From assembly GCA_027382625.1 (NCBI GenBank), contig JAJKFJ010022830.1, forward strand, positions 1 through 64,000: 64,000 nt of DNA, written 5' to 3'. Source of the DNA: Tetmemena sp. SeJ-2015. Its lineage: Eukaryota; Ciliophora; Spirotrichea; Sporadotrichida; Oxytrichidae. The translations under genes were made by a program, and so were the position numbers. Under the pieces are notes generated by a model. It searched no databases, was not told where the DNA came from, and worked only from the letters and a program-made list of their open reading frames with translations. This document shows, piece by piece, positions 1 to 11,025 of the stretch (the stretch's first letter is position 1; every line of letters starts with the position of its first letter).

Positions 1-1940
1 TATTTTATAGGTATTTTTTGCAAGATGTCTTTTTAATTATTATTAAAATAGCAAGTAATAATCGACTATTTGTAATATAAGTGAACCCTCTGTTAATTTC
101 TAAAAGAGTTGGGCTTCTTTCAAGATGATAGAGGGAATCTGACTACCAATTAGCATTCAGATTTAAAGTACATATGGATGATAATTAAAATAAAGTTTTA
201 TAAAAAAACGATGAATTACAAAATAAGGCAATTTAATTCTAAAGTTCTAGCAATCAAAAATAATATTATAATCTTTTAAAAATATAAACCTTATTAGCAA
301 ACAAATTTTATGCAAAATAAGAATGTTAGGCAATCAAATTTATACACCTCTCAAAAATAACTCAAAGTTTCGAATAATTCTTTTATATGTATACTCTTTC
401 TGTATTTAAAAAAAATGCATTTTAATTTCTTTTATTTATTTGATTTATAATTATATGGTCAAAGAAAATTAATTCAACAATATTTCTTTCAAAGAAAAAT
501 AAATATTAATAGCTAAAAAGAATATCCTGAAGGAGGAGTACTTATTCGAGGGTGTCTATGTTGATGGGCTTGGCCAGGAACCCGTCGAACCCCTTCCCCT
601 CGGGGTCTCCGAACTGCTCTTCGGGGATGGCGGTGTGGGCGAACACCTTGAGCGGGTAGCCGTTGGACTGGTAGTAGGCGGCGAAGTTCCGCTTCAAAAG
701 CTTGGTGGCCTGCACTCCGTCCATGCCCGCCATGTTCACGTCCATCAGCACCAACTTGTAAAGCGCCGTCGCCTCCCCCGCCTGGTGGCTCTTCACGTTC
801 CTCTCCACCATCTCCAGCGCCTGCCGCCCCGAGAACGCCTCGTCGCAGGCCAACCCGTAGAGGCTTTTGAGAATCATCTTCACAATCTCAATGTTGAACA
901 CGGTGTCGTCCACAACCAGGATCGCGTTCTGCTTGTCCCTATTGGCTTGTCTGAACTCAGCAGGGTTGAGGTTGCAGCTGCTGAGGTGGGAGTCCCTCTG
1001 TCTGGTGCGGAGCGTGTGCGTGAAGCTGTCAGTGAAGACCTCGAGTGTCCTCCTTGCTTTGAGGTAGTTGGGGAGAGTTGACGCTATTTCTCGATTCGAG
1101 GGAGAGTGCTGCCGAGTGAGAGGGTCAAATATAAGTTTTTTAGTTGCCTTAAAACCCTAAATTGAAATGGTTTTATATAAATCCTCTTATCTCTAATGAT
1201 CAGGAAGTCTTTACGTTTCTATTTGCTCACTTTAAAATAAAATTTCAGTGATGAGGTACTCTGTCGGCATGAACATTTTGGCTGATCTTTTGGATTAAAC
1301 CATTTTTTCGATTTGACTCCTTAGAGATGACTTTTGTAATTTTGATAGAGTGACTCTGCTCAGTCTTGAAGCTACTTATACTGGTACGATCTTTTAAATT
1401 AAAAATATTTTCATTTTATTTTTTTTTTAAAAAAAATTTAAAATTTCAAAAAAATTTTTTTTTTTTAAAAGTTTTAAAAATTAAAAAACCCCAAAACCCC
1501 ATAAAAATAAAAGGAAAGTGAAAATAATTTGGGTGTAAAATTTAAATTTCTTTATTAATACTTAAATCAAAATTTTTCCCCTAAACAGGCAATCTAAGTC
1601 TTCTAGGAAGGTGCCCTTGACGTCTGTCTCATATTTTTCTGAATTTTATCCCTTTTAAGTGCTTCCTCTATTTTAAGAAAACTGAGTGTTGGGTTTTCAT
1701 GGGTTGCTTGATTTTTACTTTTTTTACAATTTTTCCCAAATTCGGGATACCTTGCCCATCTTACAATGTCTTTTTTGCAAATTTTATATTGTTTCATTTC
1801 ACTTTCACACTAGTAGATTCCCGGGTTTTCCATATCGCATTCAAGTATGTTTGAAAACATAACCAAAGGGCCCACTGCACTGAACCTTTGGGACCCAAAG
1901 TCTGTCTCTATGGGAAGTACCCTGCAGTTCCTTGCACCGA
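1..1940. repeat. Left arm of a large inverted repeat
   Basis: This stretch is the reverse complement of 8183-10090. Positions 1-1390 match almost base for base (offset sums to about 10090; a 1-base indel near 228 and two synonymous changes in the receiver module are visible). From about 1400 to 1940 similarity continues but with many mismatches and indels. The arm carries one minus-strand receiver module and its 3' flank. It may be a true inverted duplication or a foldback assembly product; the degraded inner part favours an assembly problem, the purely synonymous differences favour real copies. Confidence 0.85.
542..1126 (-). CDS. GC-rich response-regulator receiver module, copy 1
   Basis: Encodes a CheY-like receiver domain that would accept a phosphoryl group from a histidine kinase. 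It shows the acidic pair VVDDTVFN near the N-terminus, the phospho-acceptor Asp in LVLMDVNMAGMDG, the Thr in FAHTAIP and the Lys in FLAKPINI, so all canonical receiver residues are present. About 70 linker residues precede the domain. No kinase core lies upstream in this copy, so it is a detached C-terminal piece, not a complete hybrid kinase. Codon use is strongly GC-biased with no TAA/TAG glutamines before the terminal TAA, unlike every other gene here. If TAA is Gln the frame continues past 542 towards about 362. Confidence 0.75.
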   Translation of the reverse strand, partial: DPLTRQHSPSNREIASTLPNYLKARRTLEVFTDSFTHTLRTRQRDSHLSSCNLNPAEFRQANRDKQNAILVVDDTVFNIEIVKMILKSLYGLACDEAFSGRQALEMVERNVKSHQAGEATALYKLVLMDVNMAGMDGVQATKLLKRNFAAYYQSNGYPLKVFAHTAIPEEQFGDPEGKGFDGFLAKPINIDTLE

Positions 1941-4900
1941 TTTTCCCTAATTTTTTCTCTTCTTACAACTCTGTTAAAAGTCTATGAAAGTTGCTCTGAC
2001 TGGTTAAATTTTATTATGTTCTCGGCTTGAGATCTCAGTGCACGAATCCCAACTCATGAAACTCCCATCACCCCTCTAACGAGGTCAGTGAGAATAGCAG
2101 TAAGCAGAAACTTTTTTGCGCCTTTGCTGAAAAATTTTTCCTTAGTTATCTCCCATTTAAAAATGGGGAAGGGCGTTTAATCATGATCATAAGAAACCCC
2201 AGCAAGATGAAAACGTCCCAAAAGTTTTTGTCCCTCGCTTCTCTCAACACTGTCAGTTTTTTTCGGAACTAAAAGACCTCTCTCTTCCTTCTTTACAAGG
2301 TATTCGTAAGGGAAGATCTTGTAACATACTCTTTTTGGGATGATGGTGTCTCTTCGCTTCGCATCAGAAAGGGTTGGGGGAAATTTTTGAACACCTCCCC
2401 CAAAAATTACAACTCTCAAGGGGGGAAATTCTTGCTTTGAGCTAGTTGAAACTTTAACACCAAAACACAAAAGGTTTCCCGATTCATGAACCCCAATCTT
2501 CCTTTCTTCTCCTCTTGCTTCCTCTTTGGGTTAACCTTGTCAAGGTATCGTGCTTCCTTTTACGGAAACCTTTAAAGTTTCTTTATCCTCAAAAAACGAA
2601 CTCAGCCATGTGCTTTTTTTTCCATGTGTTTTTTGGGGGAAAGAAGAGTGAGAGAATTTCTGCTCAATTTGAGAAAGGGATAGCAAACCTTTCCACTTTC
2701 AATGCTTCTTTATAGATTTTAAAGTTTGTCGAAGTGGACTTCCTTGAGGGGCCGCTTGGGGCTCTGAGGATATTCGAACTGCCGTTGACATTACTCGCTT
2801 TAAAAAAAAGTTTCTTCTCCTCATTAACCTCTGGAGCAGCAACAAGAAAAGATCAGGGGCGATAGTTTAAACGCCCACCACTTTTTAAAACTCTTGGTTT
2901 GAAAATTTTTTAAAGCACAGAGATCTCTTGCTCGAGCTCAATTTCAGAAGCTCCCCCTTGCACTTATTTGCACACAGCATCTTTTTTGGTTCTGTTCCAA
3001 ACTTTAAATTTAGTTTGTTTTTGCTAAGGTTGTACTTTTTTCTTAGCTGGGTTGGTTGCCATTTTAAAATTTCAAATTTTAAATTATAAAAGGGCCCCCA
3101 CTTATTATTAGGATAAATATGAATGGTTAATGGGGGTTAAGGATAATTGGTTATAATTTAAATATTCAGCTGGGCAATGGAAGAATTCTTCAAGATCGCT
3201 GGAGGTGAACCCTACCATCAAGTGCTGCCAACCTCACCTAGAGTTGTCCCCTGAGCCAGGCAAGAAGGAAAGCTTAGCCCCAAAGGGTTCCATGACTACT
3301 TTGAGTGGCAGCCAAGAGTTCATAGCGACATTGCTTTTTGATTCTTCGAAGACATGCTGAACGAACCCCAGAACCTGCGAGGGGAAGTGAATAAGTTCTG
3401 TATTTATTGGTTTGCGTAATTAGTTTGAACTTGTATACTTACTTCCTGGACATGTAGCGTCTACCTGCCTGACCTCTGGTCTTCCTGCGCGCTGGCTCCT
3501 CCAACTCTGTAAATGTATATGGATTCGATCCGATCCTGTCCACTTTTGACCAATGTTGCCGGATTTGAAGGAGCGCTCTATAAAAAAGGTAGGTTGGTAT
3601 AGGAATCGAAGTGGTACCTAGTATTCTTGGCGCGACCGCTCTGAAAGTTCGGAATCCATACCCATTATTTGATATGCGCTTCGGATTTTAGTGGACGTGC
3701 TCCCGATTTTAGGTAGGATCCTCGAAAGTATGGGAGAAAGCTCGATAAAATAAGGAGGTGATGCCAGTTTTAAGGAAGTGGTCTGGATTTTATGATACCA
3801 ACTGCGATCGTTCCACCACATTAGAGTGATTTATAATAGGACCTTAATAAATTTAAAGCTTATATAAATAAAAGCAGGAGAGAGATAATGAGCATGGAGG
3901 GTGGTTGTGGATATATGTCTAGCTCCTGGCACTTTACTTTCAAACGAATCCAAACCTCAGAGTGTGCATCCATTTCTTGATAGACACCACCCAGAGTTTG
4001 CGGTAGTCCTGCTCCGAAATTGCAGTGAGTACCTCGCCAACGCGCTTCACCAAATGGGTTCTAGGGGTTTTGTAAAATGCAAGCTTACTTGGTTTAAATA
4101 TTGGTCATGCTAAATTGCTGCTTGAGGGGTGGAACAAATGCTCCCCGGGTTCAACCGGGGGGAAATATTTCCGCATTAAAGAGCAGCGTCACTCTAAACT
4201 TGCGAGCGGTCTCCAAAACTTCAGAGTACTTGTGGATGACGGCGTTGTCCATCAGCAATACCACGCGCCTCCTGCTAAGTTCAGGGTCAGTGCGCACATA
4301 GCGGAGTGTCTGGTATAGAAAGTTTTCAAAAAGCGTGGAATCGAAAGCGCCTTCGATTATTTGACTAGAGATCAGGCGATCTTGGCTGATGGCCGCAATG
4401 AAACTGAGGGAGAACTACTGCTTCTTCACCTTGGACCTCTAAATCGAGAGTTGTCTTGCCAGAATGCCATACTCACCAAGGTTCTGCTCCATGTCGCGCC
4501 TGAATTCTGCTATGGGCTTGCACTTTTTGGGGAGGAGTGGCGGAACCAGACCAGCAGGGTAGGAAGTAGAGGGAGGAGCAGTGACTTTCTTGTGGTCACC
4601 ATCTTGTTCTGAAATGTGTTCATGAATAATTGAAAGGATACTACTTACCTTGGTGGTTCTTGTGGCTAAAAGGAGCATGACCACTACTTGTACTGGACAG
4701 CTTGAGTTTTCGAGGAGTAATCAGCATTTTCTCAACCGGCCCTGCAAATCAAGAGGTTCATTTTGCTTGCGCAGGGTGGAAGTAAATCAGAGATCTAGGA
4801 AGGTCCGGTTTAGTTGGCCAGTTGGAGTTAATTCCTCATGGGCGTGGCAGTGGCGGAGCTCGCCTTCTTTGCAGAGGAAAGCAGCCTCAAGTTCTGGAAG

Positions 4901-5160
4901 TGCTTGCTTAGTGAGAGGTTACCCTACTTCTACTCAGACTCCTCTAGAATAGGGGAGAGCGCTCACATTCGATTGGGTTGCCACCACTTTCCGAGGAGTC
5001 TGCAACAAGAACTTGTCGGCCTGTTTTCCAAAAGCAGTTTTTGGCCACTATAAAATTTTTGAGAGTTTACGCCGATTTTACCCAATCCCTCCCCTGCTTT
5101 AAAGGGAGTACCTCCCTTCCGCATAGACGCACCACTATTTCTATGTAGTCGTTTTTGCAG
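1941..5160. other. Poor-quality stretch with scattered coding remnants
   Basis: Sequence here has drifting quality: G and C runs, frame breaks, and no long TGA-free frame that I recognise except the transposase remnant. Possible minus-strand coding pieces occur at about 3170-3830 (a GTAAGT...CAG intron-like segment near 3380-3450) and 2177-2470, but none gives a family I can name. They may belong to the same transposon as the transposase remnant or to an unpolished gene. Confidence 0.4.
4100..4684 (-). pseudogene. Broken Tc1/IS630-type DDE transposase, copy 1
   Basis: The minus strand carries the C-terminal half of a DDE transposase closely related to the one at 47887-48873. Shared landmarks are FSLSFIAAISQD, SSQIIEGAF, LFENFLYQTL, LLMDNAVIH and YSEVLETARKF followed by LLFNAE. 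Two TAG codons fall where the relative also has Gln, so UAG is read as Gln. The frame breaks at the motif expected to read YSPWLNPIE (around 4130-4150), where extra G/C bases appear. The break could be decay or sequencing error, because the surrounding DNA is poor. Upstream minus-strand sequence to about 5050 may be its N-terminal part but is not alignable with confidence. Confidence 0.75.
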
Positions 5161-8100
5161 CAGAACCCGAGGAAACCGGCCGGGAAAAAAAGGGGTTTTT
5201 TTCCCAAAAAAAAGGGGGGGGGGGGATTTAAAGGGGGCCCCTTTTTAATTTTTTTGGGGGTTTTTTTCCCTTTCCCCCCCTTTGCCCAAAAAGAATTAAT
5301 GGGGGTTTAAAAAAAGGGGGGGGTTTTTTCCCCCAACCCGGATTTCCCCCCTTTTAAGGGTTTTGGGGGCCGGGGAAAAAAAAAAAGGGTTCCCCTTTTT
5401 TTTGGGGGGGGGTTTGGGGCCCCCAAAACCAGGAACCCCAAGGGGGAAAAAAAACCGCCCCAAAAAAAGGGCCCGGGGGGGAATTTTTCCCCCGGGGTTT
5501 TTTTAAAAAAAAAAAAAAAAAGGAAATCCCCCCAAAACCCCCCCCGGGGGGGCCCCCCTTTTTTTGGGGGAAAAAACCGGGGGGGGGGGGGGGGGGGGGG
5601 TTTTTGGGGGGGGGCCCCCCCCCCCTTTTTTTGGGGGGGGTTCCCCGGGGGGGGGTTCCCCCCCCGGGAAACCCAAAAAAAATTTCCCCAAAAAAAACCC
5701 CCAAAAACCCGGTTTTAAGGAAAAAACCCCCCCTTTTGGGGGAAAAAACCCCCCCCCAAAGGGGGAAAAAAAACCCACCCCCTAAAAAGGGGGGGGGGCC
5801 CCCCCCCAAAGGGGGTTTTTCCCCGGGAAAAAAAATTCCGGGGGCCCCCCCCAAAAAGGGGGCCCCCAAACCCCCCCGGGGGTTTTATTAAAAAAAAAAT
5901 TTTTTTTTAAAAAAAAGGAAAAAAAGGGTTCCCCTTTTTTAAGGGGGGTTCCCCCCTTTAAACCCGGGGGCCCCCAAATTAAAACCCCCCCCCAAAGGGG
6001 GGGGGCCCCCCCCCAAAAGGGGAATTTGCGAAAACCCAAAAACCCGGGGGGCCCCCCCCCAAAAAAAAGGAAAGGGGGGTACCAAACCCCCCCAAATTTT
6101 CCCCCTTTAAAAATTTTTTCCCCCAAAAAAATTTTTTTAATTACCGGCCCGGGGCCCCCCCAAACCCCTTTTTTTAAAAAAACCCCCTTTTTTTGGGGGG
6201 GTCCCCCCCAAAAAAAATTTTAAAAGGGGCCCCAAACCCCCAAAAACCCCCTTTTTTGGGGGGAAAAAATTTTGGGGGGGGAAAAAAACCCAAAACCCCC
6301 CCCCCCTTTAAAATTTTTTTTAAAAAAAAAACCCCCCCCCCCAAAAAGGGGGGGGCCCCCGGGGCCCCCAAACCCCCCTGAAAAAACCCAAAAAAGGTTT
6401 CCAACCCCGGTTTTTCCCCCCCAAACCAATTTCCCCAAAAAAAAAAATTTTTTTCCCCCCCCAACCCCCAATAAAATTTTTTTAAAAAAAAAAAGGAAAA
6501 AAAAGGGGAGTTTTTCCCCCAAAAATTTTTAAAAAATTGGGCCCCCCCCTTTCCCCCCAAATTTTCCCCCCCTTTTTTTTTCCCCCCCCCCCAAAAACCC
6601 CCCCAAAAAAAACCCCAAAAAAAATTTTTAAAGGAAAGGGCCCCCTTTTCCCCCAAAAAAATTTTTTTTAAGGGGAAAAATTTTTTTTTCTTTGGGGGGC
6701 CAAAGGGGTTTTCCCCTTAAAAGGGTTTTCCAATTTTTTAAAATTTTCCCCCCCGGTTTTAAAAAAACCCAATTTTTTTTTTAAAAAATTAAAACCCCTT
6801 TCCAAAAAATTAAAGGGGGTTTTTTTTGGGGGGGGGCCCCCCCCCCTTTTTCCCCCAAAAAACCCCCCCCCCGGAAAAAAAAAAATTTTTTTTGGGGGGA
6901 AAAACCCCTTTTTTTGGGGGGGCCGGGTTTTTTTTAAAAAAAAAGGGGGGGGGGTTTTTTTTTCCCCCCCGGGGGCCCTTTTTTGGTTTTTAAAAAAAAA
7001 AAAGGGGGTTTCCCCCCCCTTTTTTCCCCCCAAAAAAAATTTAAAAAAAACCCCCAAATTTTAAAAAAGGGTTTAAAAAGGGGGGGTTTTTAAAAAAACC
7101 CCCCTTTAAAAAGGCACCCCCCATTTTTCCCCCCCCCTTTTTTTTTAACCAAAAAGGGGGGAATTTAAAAAAAAAAATTTAAAAAAGGGGGCCCAAAAAA
7201 CCCCCCAAAAAAAAAAAAAAAAATTTTTCCCAAATTTTTAAAAAATTTTTTTTCCCTTTTAAAAATTTAAAAAAAAAATTTTTTTTGGGGGGGGAAAAAG
7301 GGGGGCCCAAAAAAACCCCCCCCCAAAAAAATTAAAAAAAATTTTAAAAAAAATTTTTTTTTGGGGGGGGGGCCCTTCCAAAACCAAAATTTAAAAAAAG
7401 GGCCAAAAAATTTTTTTCAAAAAAAAAATTTTTTTTCCCCAAAGGGGAAAAAAAAACCCCCCGGGGGGGGAAAAAAAAAACCCCCCTTGGGGGAAAAAAA
7501 AATTTTTTTTAAAGGGGTTTTAAAAAAACCCTTAAAAAAAACCCCCTTTAAAAAAAATTTAAAAAAAAACCCCAAAAAAAAAAAAAAAAAAAAAAATTTT
7601 TCCCCCCCCCCAAAAAAAAGGGCCCTTTTTAAAGGGTTTTTAATTGGGGCCGGGGTTTTTTCCCAAAAGGCCCCCGGGAAAAAAAAATTTTTTTTTAAAA
7701 AACCCTTTTTTCCCAAAAAAATTTTTAAAAAAAATTTTAAAAATTTAAAAAAGTTAAAAAAAAAAAAACCCCCAAAAAAAAAAAACAAAAAAAATTTTTT
7801 TAAGGGGTTTAAAAGGGGGGGAAAAAAAAAAACCGGCAAACCCTTTTCCCTTTTCCCCCCCCCAAAAGGGGAAAATTTTTTTTAAAAAAAATTTTTTTAA
7901 AAAAAAAACCCCTTAAACCAAACCCAAAAATTTTGGGTTTGGGTTTTTAAAAAAAAAAAAAAAAATTAAAAAATTTTTTTTTTTTTTAAAAAAAAAAAAC
8001 CCAAAAGGAAAAAAAAAATTTTTTTGGGTTTTTTCAAAACCCCCTTTTTAAAGGGGAAAAACCCCCCAAAAAAAGGAAATTTTTTTAAAAAAAAAGGAAA

Positions 8101-8182
8101 AAAAACCCCAAAAAACCCCAAAAACCGGGGAAAAAATTTTTTAAAAAATTTTTTTTTAAAACCCCTTTTTTTTTAAAAATTT
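5161..8182. other. Homopolymer-run stretch, probably a sequencing/assembly artefact
   Basis: Nearly every base occurs in runs of 2-15 (for example blocks of A, C, G and T alternating without single bases) over about 3 kb. The translations are only Gly, Pro, Lys, Phe and Asn repeats in all frames. No motif, codon structure or defined repeat unit is visible. The abrupt start near 5180 and end near 8183, between the arms of the inverted repeat, fit low-quality basecalls rather than biology. No gene should be called here. Confidence 0.85.
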
Positions 8183-10090
8183 TAACTGCAGGCTATTCCC
8201 CATAGAGACAATTTGGCCCCAAAGGTTCATTAAAGTGGGACATTTGGTCTATTTTTCAATCATACAATGCATATGAAACCAGAGGAATACAAACTAGGTG
8301 AAAGTAAGATGATGAAATATATTCCAAAAGTAAATAGACAAGGTACAGAACCTTTAAAAAATTTTAAAAAATAATAATTTTCAAGAAAAAAAAACCCTAA
8401 CACTCAGTTATCTGAATAGGGAAGCATTTTTAAAAGGTATAAAATTAGAGAATATGAGACAGACTCAAGGCACCTTCCTAGAAATTTTAATTGCCTGTTT
8501 AGGGTAAAAATTTAGCATGATTAAATTTTAAAAAGAAATTAATTTATACCAACTTATTTTCCACTTTTTATCATTTTAGGGGTTTTTGGGGTTTTTATTT
8601 TAAAAGGGAAATTTTTTAAAAATAAAATTTATATTAAGAATCTTATTATCTTTTATTACAATAAATAAAATGAAAATATCTTTATCAACCTTTGGCATGA
8701 TCGTACCAGTATAAGTAGCTTCAAGACTGAGCAGAGTCACTCTATCCAAGTTGCAAAAGTCATCTCTAAGGAGTCAAATCGAAAAAATGGTTTAATCCAA
8801 AAGATCAGCCAAAATGTTCATGCCGACAGAGTACCTCATCACTGAAATTTTATTTTAAAGTGAGCAAATAGAAACGTAAAGACTTCCCGATCATTAGAGA
8901 TAAGAGGATTTATATAAAACCATTTCAATTTAGGGTTTTAAGGCAACTAAAAAACTTATATTTGACCCTCTCACTCGGCAGCACTCTCCCTCGAATCGAG
9001 AAATAGCGTCAACTCTCCCCAACTACCTCAAAGCAAGGAGGACACTCGAGGTCTTCACTGACAGCTTCACGCACACGCTCCGCACCAGACAGAGGGACTC
9101 CCACCTCAGCAGCTGCAACCTCAACCCTGCTGAGTTCAGACAAGCCAATAGGGACAAGCAGAACGCGATCCTGGTTGTGGACGACACCGTGTTCAACATC
9201 GAGATCGTGAAGATGATTCTCAAAAGCCTCTACGGGTTGGCCTGCGACGAGGCGTTCTCGGGGCGGCAGGCGCTGGAGATGGTGGAGAGGAACGTGAAGA
9301 GCCACCAGGCGGGGGAGGCGACGGCGCTTTACAAGTTGGTGCTGATGGACGTGAACATGGCGGGCATGGACGGAGTGCAGGCCACCAAGCTTTTGAAGCG
9401 GAACTTCGCCGCCTACTACCAGTCCAACGGCTACCCGCTCAAGGTGTTCGCCCACACCGCCATCCCCGAAGAGCAGTTCGGAGACCCCGAGGGGAAGGGG
9501 TTCGACGGGTTCCTGGCCAAGCCCATCAACATAGACACCCTCGAATAAGTACTCCTCCTTCAGGATATTCTTTTTAGCTATTAATATTTATTTTTCTTTG
9601 AAAGAAATATTGTTGAATTAATTTTCTTTGACCATATAATTATAAATCAAATAAATAAAAGAAATTAAAATGCATTTTTTTTAAATACAGAAAGAGTATA
9701 CATATAAAAGAATTATTCGAAACTTTGAGTTATTTTTGAGAGGTGTATAAATTTGATTGCCTAACATTCTTATTTTGCATAAAATTTGTTTGCTAATAAG
9801 GTTTATATTTTTAAAAGATTATAATATTATTTTTGATTGCTAGAACTTTAGAATTAAATTGCCTTAATTTTGTAATTCATCGTTTTTTTATAAAACTTTA
9901 TTTTAATTATCATCCATATGTACTTTAAATCTGAATGCTAATTGGTAGTCAGATTCCCTCTATCATCTTGAAAGAAGCCCAACTCTTTTAGAAATTAACA
10001 GAGGGTTCACTTATATTACAAATAGTCGATTATTACTTGCTATTTTAATAATAATTAAAAAGACATCTTGCAAAAAATACCTATAAAATA
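8183..10090. repeat. Right arm of the large inverted repeat
   Basis: Reverse complement of 1-1940. From about 8700 outwards the match is near perfect and runs to 10090, just short of an unrelated AT-rich region. The inner part (8183-8700) matches only loosely. Contains the plus-strand receiver module copy 2. Confidence 0.85.
8964..9548 (+). CDS. GC-rich response-regulator receiver module, copy 2
   Basis: Same receiver module as copy 1 and as the end of kinase A. The protein is identical through the 123-residue receiver (VVDDTVFN, phospho-acceptor LMDVNMAGMDG, AHTAIP, AKPINI). Compared with 15503-16087 I count four base differences, all synonymous. Upstream AT-rich DNA (8560-8960) has no kinase core, so this too is a detached module. 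If TAA at 9546 is Gln, the frame runs on to a TGA at 9726-9728. Confidence 0.75.
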   Translation, partial: DPLTRQHSPSNREIASTLPNYLKARRTLEVFTDSFTHTLRTRQRDSHLSSCNLNPAEFRQANRDKQNAILVVDDTVFNIEIVKMILKSLYGLACDEAFSGRQALEMVERNVKSHQAGEATALYKLVLMDVNMAGMDGVQATKLLKRNFAAYYQSNGYPLKVFAHTAIPEEQFGDPEGKGFDGFLAKPINIDTLE

Positions 10091-11025
10091 TTAGCAAGTA
10101 ATTTTTTAATTTTAAAATAAATATATTTTTAATTTGATAAGAAAATAAGTATAGAATCTGAGTCAAATTAAATAATGAGATGAGTTCGTCTACCAGAATT
10201 ATATCAGAGTTCAAATAAATATTAAATTTAAATAGGATTTGTCTATATTTATTTCCTTTTTTTAGGCTTAAATGTTTCTGAGCAGCACTCAAGAGTACTA
10301 TTCTTTTAAGGGAGAGAATATATTTTAAAAATAGGTTTTCATTGTTTTATAATAAAGGCCATTGATGATTGCTGTAAATCTGTGTTAAAAATAGCTTATA
10401 AATTATGGAATATTATTATTATAATGCAATATCAAAGATTAAGATGGTAAAATCCATAAGCAATTTTATTAAATCTCATTAAAAAATAACTAATTAATCT
10501 TTAAGGTCGAGTTTTGTGTTAACAAAAGAATATTAAATAGGCTCTCTTACGTTAGCAAATTAATAAATCCACAAATCAATTACTATAATCCCTACTGTGT
10601 CATACCAAAAATAATAAAATAATAAATGCAATAACAGCAAAGGCCAACTCGAGAGCAATACAATAATTACTACCTCAAGTCATTTCTATCCTACCACGAA
10701 AAGCTCCACGAGATTTCATATATCAATTATATTATTAAAAACACATAAAATAAAACGCTGTTGGGAAAATAGATTTAAATCTAAGAGAATTGTCTTTTTT
10801 GTTTGCACAATGTGCGATCTTTTATTTTCATTGATCAATTAAGTATAGATATTATTTAATGCTCTTTTTATTAGTCTCATTTTGGTTTGAGCAATAAGCA
10901 AAGTTATTAAATATTTTATAAATTTAAGCTGGCTTTATATTAATTTTAACCAAGATTATTGAAAATATTTTGAGCATCATTTCAATATAAAGATCTCCTA
11001 TTTTTAGCTGTCAATAATAGGGTTT
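9729..11025. other. AT-rich stretch without recognisable gene
   Basis: Very AT-rich DNA with no TGA-free frame of coding character. The part up to 10090 belongs to the inverted repeat; the rest lies upstream of kinase A and may be germline-limited spacer. Confidence 0.5.

Noticed and set aside
635..1081. 148-residue His/Arg/Val-rich open frame antisense to the receiver module (also at 9009-9455 and 15548-15994)
   Set aside because: Shadow of the GC-rich receiver frame; the opposite strand has all receiver motifs.
1480..1510. CCCCAAAACCCC block suggesting an embedded C4A4 telomere or TBE end
   Set aside because: Only about one and a half units, in a degraded part of the palindrome full of A/C runs; the other arm reads differently, so it is not reliable.
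5354..7885. Long open frames rich in Gly, Pro, Phe and Lys on both strands
   Set aside because: Produced by the homopolymer-run stretch; composition follows the runs in all frames and nothing resembles a protein family.
10011..10292. 93-residue minus-strand frame MSAAQKHLSLKKGN...
   Set aside because: AT-driven Ile/Leu/Tyr/Lys composition, crosses the end of the inverted repeat, no motif.
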